DNA from: Terrabacter sp. 28
GTDB taxonomy: Bacteria; Actinomycetota; Actinomycetes; Actinomycetales; Dermatophilaceae
Assembly (NCBI GenBank): GCA_000955875.1
Contig: JYOE01000015.1
Coordinates: 124,746 to 188,745 of the forward strand
Length of the DNA: 64,000 nt
Direction: 5' to 3'
Shown here: one piece after another, positions 29,644 to 37,744 of the stretch
How the letters are laid out: each line of letters begins with the position of its first letter
How positions within the stretch are numbered: the first letter of the stretch is position 1
Notes under the pieces: model-generated
The model's input: the letters and a program-made list of their open reading frames with translations, nothing else
The model's database searches: none
Told to the model about the DNA's origin: nothing
Made by a program: the position numbers and the translations under genes

Positions 29644-30447
29644 ATGCCTGCCGACCCGACGACATCACCCCGCGCGCGGCCCACGGCCCTCGTGACCGGA
29701 GCCAGCGCCGGCATCGGACGCGAGTTCGCCCTCCAGCTGGCGGCACGCGACCACGACCTGGTGCTCGTCGCCCGCGACGTCGCCCGGCTCGAGGCCCTGG
29801 CCGCCGAGCTGCGCCGCGACCGGGGCGTCGACGTCGAGGTGCTGGCCGCAGACCTGTCCGACCGCCACGCGCTCCAGCGGGTGGCCGACCGCCTGGCCGA
29901 CCCGGGCCGCCCGGTCGACCTGCTCGTCAACAACGCGGGCTACGGCCTGAAGGGCCGGTTCCTGCGCAACGACATCGCGCTCGAGGAGGCGGTGTTCGAC
30001 GTGCTCACCCGCGCCGTGCTCGTCCTCTCGCACGCCGGCGCGAAGGGCATGGTCGAGCGTGGGCACGGCGCGATCGTCAACGTCTCGTCGGTCGCCGGCT
30101 ACATCGCGTCCGGCAGCTACTCCGCCGCGAAGTCCTGGGTGACGGTCTTCACCGAGGGACTGTCGGTCGAGCTGGCCGGCACCGGGGTCAGCGCCACGGC
30201 ACTGTGCCCGGGCTTCACGAACACCGAGTTCCAGCAGCGTGCGGGCATCGGCAAGCCCGGTCCCGGCTTCATCTGGCTCGACGCCCCCGACCTGGTCAGG
30301 GCGTGCCTCGCCGACGTCGCGAGGGGCCGCGTCGTGTCCGTCCCGGGTTGGCAGTACAAGACGGCGGTCGGGCTGCTCCGGGTGCTGCCGCGCCCCCTGC
30401 TGAGGCGGGGTCTCAGACCGCCCCGGGCGGGGGGCCGCGCTCGCTAG
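29644..30447 (+). CDS. Short-chain dehydrogenase/reductase
   Basis: 267 residues. The classic SDR cofactor motif TGASAGIG lies at about residues 18-25. ARD after beta-2 suggests NADP(H) preference. NNAGYG, the catalytic Ser in VNVSSVAGY and YSAAK complete the catalytic set. A basic Arg-rich C-terminus follows. The substrate is probably a ketone or alcohol of lipid type, but this is unresolved. A 42-bp gap separates it from the MprF-like gene. Confidence 0.9.
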   Translation: MPADPTTSPRARPTALVTGASAGIGREFALQLAARDHDLVLVARDVARLEALAAELRRDRGVDVEVLAADLSDRHALQRVADRLADPGRPVDLLVNNAGYGLKGRFLRNDIALEEAVFDVLTRAVLVLSHAGAKGMVERGHGAIVNVSSVAGYIASGSYSAAKSWVTVFTEGLSVELAGTGVSATALCPGFTNTEFQQRAGIGKPGPGFIWLDAPDLVRACLADVARGRVVSVPGWQYKTAVGLLRVLPRPLLRRGLRPPRAGGRAR

Positions 30448-30489
30448 CCTTGGGGGACCGGGCGGCATCGTGACCATCGGAGGGGCGGC

Positions 30490-32676
30490 ATGGCACAGCG
30501 AAACACGCGCGCCGTCCCGAGCCGGCGGTCTCTGCGTGGAGCCGCCCGACGCGTGCCCTTCACCCTCGTCGTCGTCGGGTCCATGCTCCTGCTCGGCCTG
30601 CTCACCCGTTCGCTCTGGCAGCCGCTGCAGGACCGCCCCCTCTTCGAGACCGTCGCGTACGGGCTGCCGGCCCTGCAGTCGGGGCGCGTGTGGACACCCG
30701 TCACCGGCGCCTTCTTCGCGCTGGTCCCGGCGCAGTACCTCCCGGTCGCCGGGGGCGGCCTCGTGCTCCTCGGCTGGTCGGAGTGGCGACTCGGCACCCG
30801 CCGGGCCGTGGCCGCCGCAGTCGGCGCCCACCTCGTCGGCGTGCTGGGCGCCTCCGTGGTCCTGCTCGCCTTCAGTCCCGTCGACTGGGACTGGGCACAG
30901 CGGCTGGCGAGCACCCTGGACGTCGGCTTCAGCGCCGGCGCCCTCGGTGCCGTGGCCGCCGCCTCGGCGACCCTCACCCCGCCCTGGCGCGGGCGGCTCC
31001 GGCTCGTGCTGCTGCTCTACGGCGCGATCGCCCTGCTCTACATCGGGCTGCTCTGGGACGTCGAGCACTTCCTCGCCATCACCTTCGGGCTCGCGGTCGG
31101 CCCGGTGCTGCTGGGCCGTCGGCCCCGCGTGGGTCCGGTGCGGTTGACCCGTCACGAGTGGAGGGTCGTCGCGGCGACGATCTTCGTCGTGTCGGCGGCG
31201 ATCAACGCAGTCCTCTACTTCACCCCTTCGGACGGTCCGCTCGGAGCCACGACCGACGACTCCGACGCGACCACCGTCCTCGTCAACGCGGCGATCTCGC
31301 TCGCTCTGGCCTGGGGTCTCGGCCGGGGCGCCCGCCGCACGTGGCAGGTCGCCGGCGCGCTCACGACGGTCTCCGTGCTCGCGGGGCTGCTCGTGCTGGG
31401 CCTCGAGGTGGCGGCGCCCGACCGGCTCGACCCGAACGGGCGCGTCGTCTCGTCCGTGCCCGAGCTCGCCGTGACGGTCCTCCTCTCCGTGGTCGAGCTC
31501 ACGGTGCTCGTCGCGGGCCGGTCCGCGTTCCAGGCGAGGTCGGCCCGTCACCGGCGCGCGGTGCTGGCGGCGGGCGCGAGCGACCGCGACACCGCGGTCC
31601 GGCTGCTCGAGCAGCACGGCGGCACGACGACCTCGTGGATGGGGACGTGGCCCGACAACCACTGGCACCTGCTGCGCGACGACTCGGGGCAGCCGCACGG
31701 CTATGTCGCCTTCCAGGTGCACCGCGGCACGGCCATCGCCCTCGGCGACCCCGTCGCGGCGGACGTGCCGGCGCGGGCGCGCGCCCTCGAGGGGTTCGTC
31801 GACGAGCAGGAGACGCACGGGCACAAGGTCTGCTTCTTCTCCGTGTCCGACGAGGTGGCGCAGTGGGGGAGGGCACGCGGCCTCCGCGTGGTGCCCGTCG
31901 CGGAGGAGGCGGTCATCGACCTCGCCACGCTCGAGTTCCGGGGCAAGGCCTGGCAGGACGTGCGCACCGCCCTCAACCGGGCCGCGAAGGAGGGCATCAC
32001 CTACCGTGAGGGCCGTCTCGCCGAGATGCCGCGCGGCATCCTGACGCAGGTGCGCGCCATCTCCGAGCTGTGGGTCTCCGACAAGGGGCTGCCCGAGATG
32101 GGCTTCACCCTCGGCGGCGTGGACGAGGCGCTCGACCCGGCCACGGTCGTCGGGCTCGCCGTCGACCGCGACCACACCGTGCACGGTGTCATCTCGTGGC
32201 TGCCGGTCCACGCGCCCGGCGGGACCGTGCGCGGCTGGACGCTCGACGTGATGCGCCGGCTGCCCGACGGGTTCCGACCGGTCACCGAGTTCCTCATCGC
32301 GAGCGCCTGCCTGTCGTTCAAGCAGGCCGGCGCCTCCGTCGTGTCCCTGTCCGGAGCCCCGCTCGCGCACTCGGGCGACGGCACCAGCGAGCGCGCCGCG
32401 CTCGAGCGGCTCCTCGACCAGCTCGGCGAGGCCCTGGAGCCGCTCTACGGCTTCCGCGCGCTCGACAGCTTCAAGCGCAAGTTCCAGCCGCGGCACGAGC
32501 CGCTCCACCTGGTCTTCCCCGACGAGGCGGCCCTGCCGCGCATCGGGCTCGCCCTCACGTCCGCCTACCTGCCCGGCGCCACCCTGCGCGACCTCGCCCG
32601 CGCCGGTCTCGGCAGGACCGGCGGCGCCAGGAGCGACGGTGCCAACCGCGACGGCGGCAGGGGTGGCGCGCGGTGA
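30490..32676 (+). CDS. MprF-like aminoacyl-phospholipid synthase with rhomboid-like membrane domain
   Basis: 728 residues, ATG with a GGAGGGG site. The N-terminal ~345 residues contain about nine hydrophobic segments. The C-terminal ~340 residues match DUF2156, the GNAT-like catalytic domain of MprF/LysX that moves an amino acid from tRNA to phosphatidylglycerol (GKAWQDVRTALNRAAKEGI, RGWTLDVMRRLPDG, LYGFRALDSFKRKFQPR are typical). The membrane part has GFSAG in one helix and a His in VEHFLAITFG of a later one, as in rhomboids. It is not the usual MprF flippase arrangement. The stop overlaps the GTG of the AlaRS-like gene. Confidence 0.8.
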   Translation: MAQRNTRAVPSRRSLRGAARRVPFTLVVVGSMLLLGLLTRSLWQPLQDRPLFETVAYGLPALQSGRVWTPVTGAFFALVPAQYLPVAGGGLVLLGWSEWRLGTRRAVAAAVGAHLVGVLGASVVLLAFSPVDWDWAQRLASTLDVGFSAGALGAVAAASATLTPPWRGRLRLVLLLYGAIALLYIGLLWDVEHFLAITFGLAVGPVLLGRRPRVGPVRLTRHEWRVVAATIFVVSAAINAVLYFTPSDGPLGATTDDSDATTVLVNAAISLALAWGLGRGARRTWQVAGALTTVSVLAGLLVLGLEVAAPDRLDPNGRVVSSVPELAVTVLLSVVELTVLVAGRSAFQARSARHRRAVLAAGASDRDTAVRLLEQHGGTTTSWMGTWPDNHWHLLRDDSGQPHGYVAFQVHRGTAIALGDPVAADVPARARALEGFVDEQETHGHKVCFFSVSDEVAQWGRARGLRVVPVAEEAVIDLATLEFRGKAWQDVRTALNRAAKEGITYREGRLAEMPRGILTQVRAISELWVSDKGLPEMGFTLGGVDEALDPATVVGLAVDRDHTVHGVISWLPVHAPGGTVRGWTLDVMRRLPDGFRPVTEFLIASACLSFKQAGASVVSLSGAPLAHSGDGTSERAALERLLDQLGEALEPLYGFRALDSFKRKFQPRHEPLHLVFPDEAALPRIGLALTSAYLPGATLRDLARAGLGRTGGARSDGANRDGGRGGAR

Positions 32677-34109
32677 CCCGCCGGCCGATGGACGCCGACG
32701 AGATCCGGCAGGCCTTCCTCGACCTCATGGTCGAGAGTGGGCACGTCGTGCTGCCCCGCGCCACGCTCGTGCCGGAGGACGACCCGACGACCCTCTTCAT
32801 CGGCAGCGGGATGCAGCCGCTGCTGCCCTACCTGCTCGGCGCCGACCACCCCGCCGGCACGCGGCTGGCCGACAGCCAGACCTGCCTGCGCGTGCAGGAC
32901 ATCGAGGAGGTCGGCGACAACCGGCACACGACGTTCTTCGAGATGCTCGGCAACTGGAGCCTCGGCGACTACTTCAAGGCCGAGCAGATCCCGCAGTTCT
33001 GGCACTTCCTCACCGAGCGGGTCGGGCTCGACCCCAGCCGCCTGTACGTCTCGTGCTTCATCGGCGACGCGGCCCACGGCATACCGAAGGACGACGAGTC
33101 GGCCGCGATCTGGACCCGCCTGTTCGCCGAAGCGGGCGTCTCGGCGGGCAGGGCCGAGGTGGACACCGAGCAGCAGGCGGCTCGCGTCGGCGTCGGCGAG
33201 GCGCGGATCGTCTTCTACGGCAGCAAGAACTGGTGGTGCCGGGAGGGAGGGCCCGAGGACATGCCGGTCGGGGAGCCGGGTGGTCCCGACAGCGAGGTGT
33301 TCTACCTCTTCCCCGACGTCGAGCACGACCCGTCCTACGGCGAGCACTGCCACCCCAACTGCGACTGCGGCCGGTTCATCGAGCTCGGCAACTCGGTCTT
33401 CATGGCGTACGTCCGCACCGAGACGGGCTTCGCGCCGCTGCCGCGCCGCAACGTCGACTACGGCGGTGGGCTGTCGCGCATCGCGGCCGCCGCGGCGGGC
33501 ACGAGCGACATCTTCCGCATCAGCCTGCTCTGGCCGATCGTCGAGCGGCTCCAGCAGGTCTCCGGGCGCGCGTACGCCGACGAGACCTTGGCGATGCGTG
33601 TGATCGCCGACCACCTCTGCGGGGCGACCTTCCTCGCCGTCGACGGCGTGCGTCCCGCGAACAAGGCGCACGGCTACGTGCTGCGGCGGCTCGTGCGCAG
33701 AGCCGTGCGGTTCGGCCTCGACCTCGGGCTCGAGGACGACCTGGCCGAGCTGCTCGTGCCGACCGTCGCGGCCGTCTACGAGACGGCCTACCCCGAGGTC
33801 GCGGCGCACGTCGACGACGTGGTCGCGGTCCTCTCGCGCGAGGAGCGCGCCTTCCGTCGCACGTTGCGTCGCGGCATCAGCCACCTCCACGACTACCGCG
33901 ACAGGGGCGTGACCGGCGCCGAGCTCTTCGTGCTCCACGACACGTACGGCTTCCCGGTCGAGCTCTCGACCGAGGAGGCGCGGCGCAGCGGCATCGCGGT
34001 CAGCGACACGTGGCGCGATGAGTTCGACGCCCAGATGGCGGCCCAGCGGGCCCGCTCGCAGCGGGCGCGGCCCCGGCCGCCCGGACCGGGCACCGGGCGC
34101 CACCACTAG
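32673..34109 (+). CDS. Truncated alanyl-tRNA synthetase paralogue (no editing domain)
   Basis: 478 residues against about 880 for AlaRS. Class II motif 1 region (FIGSGMQPLLPYLLG), motif 2 (TTFFEMLGNWSLGDYFK) and motif 3 (GGGLSRIAAAAAG) are all intact, and the helical tRNA-recognition domain runs to HDTYGFPVELSTEEA. The chain stops where the editing domain would start; editing and C-Ala domains are missing. It is not a decayed gene, because the frame is clean and the end is tidy. An N-terminal AlaRS fragment of about 460 residues from E. coli is known to charge tRNA. GTG start coupled to the MprF-like gene, so it may supply alanyl-tRNA for lipid modification (inference). Alternative start ATG at 32688. 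Confidence 0.83.
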   Translation: MTRRPMDADEIRQAFLDLMVESGHVVLPRATLVPEDDPTTLFIGSGMQPLLPYLLGADHPAGTRLADSQTCLRVQDIEEVGDNRHTTFFEMLGNWSLGDYFKAEQIPQFWHFLTERVGLDPSRLYVSCFIGDAAHGIPKDDESAAIWTRLFAEAGVSAGRAEVDTEQQAARVGVGEARIVFYGSKNWWCREGGPEDMPVGEPGGPDSEVFYLFPDVEHDPSYGEHCHPNCDCGRFIELGNSVFMAYVRTETGFAPLPRRNVDYGGGLSRIAAAAAGTSDIFRISLLWPIVERLQQVSGRAYADETLAMRVIADHLCGATFLAVDGVRPANKAHGYVLRRLVRRAVRFGLDLGLEDDLAELLVPTVAAVYETAYPEVAAHVDDVVAVLSREERAFRRTLRRGISHLHDYRDRGVTGAELFVLHDTYGFPVELSTEEARRSGIAVSDTWRDEFDAQMAAQRARSQRARPRPPGPGTGRHH

Positions 34110-34112
34110 CAT
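34107..34112 (+). promoter_or_regulatory. -10 element of pyrE
   Basis: TAGCAT, beginning with the stop codon of the AlaRS-like gene, 7 nt before the GTG at 34120. Leaderless type. Confidence 0.45.
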
Positions 34113-34119
34113 CGGGGGC

Positions 34120-34692
34120 GTGACCGCCACGAACACGACCGACGTCGCCGCTGCCCGTGCCCGCCTGCTGGAGATCATCAAGGACAAGGCGATCGTCCAC
34201 GGACGCGTCACCCTCAGCTCGGGCAAGGAGGCCGACTACTACGTCGACCTGCGCCGCATCTCGCTCGACGGGGAGGCCGCGCCCCTCGTCGGCGTCGTGA
34301 TGCGCGACCTGACGAAGGACCTCACGTATGCCGCCGTAGGTGGCCTCACGCTGGGGGCCGACCCGGTGGCAACCTCCATGCTGCACGCGGCGGCCGCCGC
34401 AGGCGAGCGCCTCGACGCGTTCGTCGTGCGCAAGGCGGGCAAGGCGCACGGCCTCCAGCAGCGCATCGAGGGTCCGTCGATCAAGGGCCGGCAGGTGCTC
34501 GTCGTCGAGGACACGACCACGACCGGCGCCTCGCCGCTCGCCGCGGTCGAGGCCGCGCGTGAGGACGGCGCCGAGGTCGTCGCGGTCGCGACGATCGCCG
34601 ACCGCGCCACCGGCGCCGGCGAGAAGATCACCGCCGAGGCCGGCGTGGAGTACCGCTACGCCTTCTCGCTCGAGGAGCTCGGGCTGGCGTAG
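34120..34692 (+). CDS. pyrE: Orotate phosphoribosyltransferase
   Basis: 190 residues. It makes orotidine monophosphate from orotate and PRPP. The PRPP-binding motif is VLVVEDTTTTGASPL at about residues 126-140. The family opening SSGKEADYYVDLRR and the GLTLGADPVA loop are clear. GTG start. Its final 37 bp overlap the 3' end of the opposing gene. Confidence 0.93.
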   Translation: MTATNTTDVAAARARLLEIIKDKAIVHGRVTLSSGKEADYYVDLRRISLDGEAAPLVGVVMRDLTKDLTYAAVGGLTLGADPVATSMLHAAAAAGERLDAFVVRKAGKAHGLQQRIEGPSIKGRQVLVVEDTTTTGASPLAAVEAAREDGAEVVAVATIADRATGAGEKITAEAGVEYRYAFSLEELGLA

Positions 34693-35312
34693 CCGGCACC
34701 CAGCGCCGCGAGGCTCGACGGGGGAGTGATGACCGTCGCCGTGCCCGAGGTCGGCCTCGGGAGGGCGGCGGCCGCGTACGTGTTGTCGGTCTGCCACACG
34801 CGCAGTGAGCCGCCCACGACCTGCGCGGGACCGGCCTCGACGACGACGAAGGCGCCGTCAGGGAGGTCACCCCACGCGTACGCGTGCAGCCGGCGGGTGC
34901 GCCGGCTCCCGTCCCAGCGCTCGTCGTGGAGCAGCCGGTCGAGGTCGGGCGCGGACAGGTGGGCGGGACCGTGTGCGTGCGCGACGAGGTCGCGGAACCG
35001 GGTGAAGTCAGCGCGTCGACACTCGGCGCACGGCCGGTGACCGGCGGCGAGCGCGAGCGGCTCGTCGAGGAGGAAGAGCGGCGTGTAGTGGTGCGGGTGC
35101 CACTGCACCACGCGGCGGTCGCGGAACTCGAGCAGGCACGTGATCCAGGCCCGCCCCACGTGGTGCCGACGCACGTCGCGGCTGCCCGCGCCGTCGTGCA
35201 GGCGGCCGCGGTTGCCCATGAAGGTGCCCCGGCCGGGCGCCGCCACGACGTCGCCGAGGGGCGTGACGCGGTTGCGGGCCGGCCCCTCCCGACCGCCCAC
35301 GGCTGCAGTCAC
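34656..35312 (-). CDS. Conserved protein with HRPCAECRRADF motif, unknown function
   Basis: 218 residues, GTG start overlapping the DUF1905 stop. A highly conserved-looking core reads NRVTPLGDVVAAPGRGTFMGNRGRLHD, then QWHPHHYTPLFLLDE, then GHRPCAECRR with a Cys pair near several His residues. This could bind a metal. I recall similar uncharacterised proteins in actinobacteria. No membrane or signal segment. The Ser-rich last dozen residues overlap pyrE. Confidence 0.7.
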   Translation of the reverse strand: MTAAVGGREGPARNRVTPLGDVVAAPGRGTFMGNRGRLHDGAGSRDVRRHHVGRAWITCLLEFRDRRVVQWHPHHYTPLFLLDEPLALAAGHRPCAECRRADFTRFRDLVAHAHGPAHLSAPDLDRLLHDERWDGSRRTRRLHAYAWGDLPDGAFVVVEAGPAQVVGGSLRVWQTDNTYAAAALPRPTSGTATVITPPSSLAALGAGYASPSSSSEKA

Positions 35313-35602
35313 TCGAGCACCTCGAGCACGACGTCGGCGGGGTCGCCCTCGTCGAGTCCCTCGGCCCGGCGCACCGCCTTCTTGACGGGCAGCACGTAGG
35401 CGCCGCGGGTGGAGTCTGGGAACACCGAGGTCGTCCACGTCGTGCCGCCGACGGTCGCGCGCACCCGCACCGAGCCGAAGCCCCGCGGCGGCCGCGGCAC
35501 CTCGCGGATGCGGGCCGACGCGTCGTCGGCGACCGTGACGAAGAACCAGCCCGTCTGCGCCTCCCAGCGCCACAGGTCGGCCGTGAACCGCAGCGTCGTC
35601 AT
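35309..35602 (-). CDS. DUF1905 domain-containing protein
   Basis: 97 residues. MTTLRFTADLWRWEAQTGWFFVTVADDAS, then GFGSVRVRATVGGTTWTTSVFP and LPVKKAVRRAEGLDEGD, match the small beta-barrel DUF1905 family. Function unknown; members sometimes accompany YdeI-like proteins. Coupled to the gene downstream. ATG with TAGCGT six bases upstream. Confidence 0.85.
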   Translation of the reverse strand: MTTLRFTADLWRWEAQTGWFFVTVADDASARIREVPRPPRGFGSVRVRATVGGTTWTTSVFPDSTRGAYVLPVKKAVRRAEGLDEGDPADVVLEVLE

Positions 35603-35608
35603 GCGACC

Positions 35609-35614
35609 ACGCTA
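35609..35614 (-). promoter_or_regulatory. -10 element of the DUF1905 operon
   Basis: TAGCGT on the minus strand with a 6-nt spacer to the ATG at 35602. Leaderless type. Confidence 0.5.
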
Positions 35615-35732
35615 CGGCGGCGTGCCGACAGCGTGCCGGCACACACCTGGCCCGCCCGGCCACGCTCGGCAAGCACCCGCCCGGACTAGGATCGGCACAG
35701 CCGACCCCTGACCGCCTCTCACGGGAGAACCC

Positions 35733-36470
35733 ATGATCATCGTCTGGATCCTGCTCGGCCTCGTCGTGCTGCTCGCCGTCGTGGGCGTCGTCATGTACAA
35801 CGGCCTCATCGGCCTGCGCAACAAGGTCGAGGAGGGCTGGCGCCAGATCGACGTCGAGCTGAAGCGCCGCCACGACCTCATCCCCAACCTCGTCGAGACC
35901 GTCAAGGGCTACGCCGCCCACGAGCGCGGCACCCTCGAGGAGGTCATGCAGGCCCGGTCCGCCGCGATGTCCGGCGCCTCGACCCCCGCCGCAGCGGCCC
36001 AGGCCGAGGGCCAGCTGAGCCAGGCACTCGGCCGCCTCATGGCCGTCGCCGAGGCCTACCCCGACCTCAAGGCCAACCAGAACTTCCTCGCCCTGCAGTC
36101 CGAGCTGACGAGCACCGAGGACCGCATCGCAAGCTCGCGCCGCTACTACAACGCGCTCGTGCGCGAGCTCAACACGAAGGTCGAGTCGGTGCCGTCGAAC
36201 ATCGTCGCCAACATGGCGGGCGTCAAGCGGGCCGAGTACTTCGAGACCCCGGCCACCGAGGCCGTCGTGCCGAGCATCTCGTTCGGCGACAACGCCCCGG
36301 GTGGCGGTGCTCCTGCCGTCTCGCCCTCGACCCAGCCCGGCGCGGTGGGCGGCCCGTCGACGGCCCCCGGCGCAGCGCCGGGCGCGCTCCCGCAGGCCCA
36401 GGCCCCGGGCGCCGCCCAGCCCGACACGACGAGCGACGCGAGCGTGCCGCCCACCACGCCCAACGCCTGA
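35733..36470 (+). CDS. LemA family protein
   Basis: 245 residues. One N-terminal membrane helix (about residues 2-22) is followed by the LemA helical bundle: YNGLIGLRNKVEEGWRQIDVELKRRHDLIPNLVETVKGYAAHE, with the RRHDLIPNLV block diagnostic. The last 70 residues are Pro/Ala/Gln-rich and disordered, longer than in typical LemA. Function unclear; usually paired with TPM/YgcG proteins, which are not adjacent here. Confidence 0.9.
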   Translation: MIIVWILLGLVVLLAVVGVVMYNGLIGLRNKVEEGWRQIDVELKRRHDLIPNLVETVKGYAAHERGTLEEVMQARSAAMSGASTPAAAAQAEGQLSQALGRLMAVAEAYPDLKANQNFLALQSELTSTEDRIASSRRYYNALVRELNTKVESVPSNIVANMAGVKRAEYFETPATEAVVPSISFGDNAPGGGAPAVSPSTQPGAVGGPSTAPGAAPGALPQAQAPGAAQPDTTSDASVPPTTPNA

Positions 36471-36523
36471 GCGCGGGCGAGGCCACGGGTCTCCTTCGGC
36501 CGCAATGGTCCCGGATCGTCGCG

Positions 36524-36554
36524 AACGCCCCGGACCGATGCGGTTCGGGGCGTT
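36524..36554 (+). terminator. Rho-independent-like terminator after lemA
   Basis: A 9-bp perfect stem AACGCCCCG/CGGGGCGTT extends inward by five more pairs (one G-U) to an ATG triloop and is followed by TTTCG. It is a strong hairpin 53 bp after the LemA stop. Confidence 0.7.
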
Positions 36555-36643
36555 TCGCTGCGGGCCGCGCCTCGCCGGTCCTAGCCTTATCGAGGTGGTG
36601 CACCGGTCGCGTGCGCCGCGCAGCAGGCCTCCAGGGGGTTGTC

Positions 36644-37735
36644 ATGCCGAAGCGCTTCACCGTGCCGGGTCCTGACGAGATCGCCGCACGCGTCCCGCTC
36701 GACAGGCTCCCGGTCCTCGGGCAGCTCGTGCCGCGCCTGCCCGGTCTCACGGGTGGGAGGCCGGGGAAGATCCCTGTGGAGATCCCTGTGAAGGTCCCGG
36801 TGCGGCTGCCCCCGTGGCTCTTCCGCGACATCGCCTACTTCTCGTACGCCGCCCCGGACCTGCTGCCCGTCGACGGTGAGACGACGACGCAGGAGGACAT
36901 CTTCAGGGTCTCGGCCTGGTCGGGCGTGGTGCGCCGGGTCACCGACGACCGCACGTCGCCGGTGTTCAGGAGCGACCGCGACCCCGCCTGGTCGCCGTCC
37001 CGTGACCGGTTGGCGATCCACTCGGCGAGCGACGGCGACGCCGACTCGCACCTCGTCGTGGTCGACGCCGCCTCCGGGGCGGTCGTGGCCACGCTCGGCG
37101 CCGGCCGCAGCCCGGAGTGGCTCGACGCCTCGACGCTGCTCTACCTCGGCAGCGTCGACGCCGGCACGGACGACGTGCGCACCGACGTGTTCTGCGTCGA
37201 CATCGCCTCCGGCACGGTCACCCGGATCACTGACGTCGGGGTCGGCGGTGACATCGGCACCCTGTCGTGGCACTCCACCGCCGGGCTGGCCATGGGGATC
37301 GTGCAGACCACGCCGACCGAGCGGTCGTCGGTGGCCGTCGTCCCGGCGGCAGCCGTGGGCGCGGTGCGTGCCGGCGGCCCTCCCGTCCCGCGCACGGCCT
37401 TCACGTTCGTCGCCGGCCCGTCCACGCGCGCCTCCACGCCCGGCTGGTCGCCCAGCGGCGACCGGCTCGCCGTCTCGACGTGGAGCGACGGGGCACCGCC
37501 ACGGGTCGGGGTGCTCACCCTCGCGACGGGGGCGCTGGCGCTCGTGCCGGGGCCGACGCCGCCCACGCTGAGCGACTTCGGGGCGGTCTTCTCCCGCGAC
37601 GGCCGCGTGATCGCCTTCACCCGCGGCGACGAGGACCAGTGGAGCGAGATCTGGCTCTACACGCTCGCCTCGGGCCACCTGCGGCAGCTGACCGACGACG
37701 GGCGCACCCGGTTCAAGGGCTCGCTCGACTGGTGA
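36644..37735 (+). CDS. TolB-like beta-propeller protein
   Basis: 363 residues, ATG with an AGGGGG ribosome binding site. After an N-terminal Pro/Val/Lys segment with the alternating GKIPVEIPVKVPVRLP stretch come repeated PD40/WD40-like blades (DPAWSPSRDRLAIHS, SPEWLDASTLLY, TPGWSPSGDRLAVSTW, AVFSRDGRVIAFTRG). No signal peptide, so probably cytoplasmic, unlike periplasmic TolB. A role as an interaction scaffold or peptidase-like subunit is possible, but no peptidase domain is attached. Confidence 0.8.
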   Translation: MPKRFTVPGPDEIAARVPLDRLPVLGQLVPRLPGLTGGRPGKIPVEIPVKVPVRLPPWLFRDIAYFSYAAPDLLPVDGETTTQEDIFRVSAWSGVVRRVTDDRTSPVFRSDRDPAWSPSRDRLAIHSASDGDADSHLVVVDAASGAVVATLGAGRSPEWLDASTLLYLGSVDAGTDDVRTDVFCVDIASGTVTRITDVGVGGDIGTLSWHSTAGLAMGIVQTTPTERSSVAVVPAAAVGAVRAGGPPVPRTAFTFVAGPSTRASTPGWSPSGDRLAVSTWSDGAPPRVGVLTLATGALALVPGPTPPTLSDFGAVFSRDGRVIAFTRGDEDQWSEIWLYTLASGHLRQLTDDGRTRFKGSLDW

Positions 37736-37744
37736 GGCCCGCTG

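Noticed and set aside
29665..32508. 947-codon minus-strand frame across the SDR and MprF-like genes.
   Set aside because: Low-complexity Arg/Glu/His/Gly composition and opposite to two recognisable genes.
32673..34109. Reading the AlaRS-like gene as a frameshifted, broken alaS.
   Set aside because: The frame is clean, motifs 1-3 are intact, the end coincides with a domain boundary, and pyrE follows directly with no leftover editing-domain sequence.
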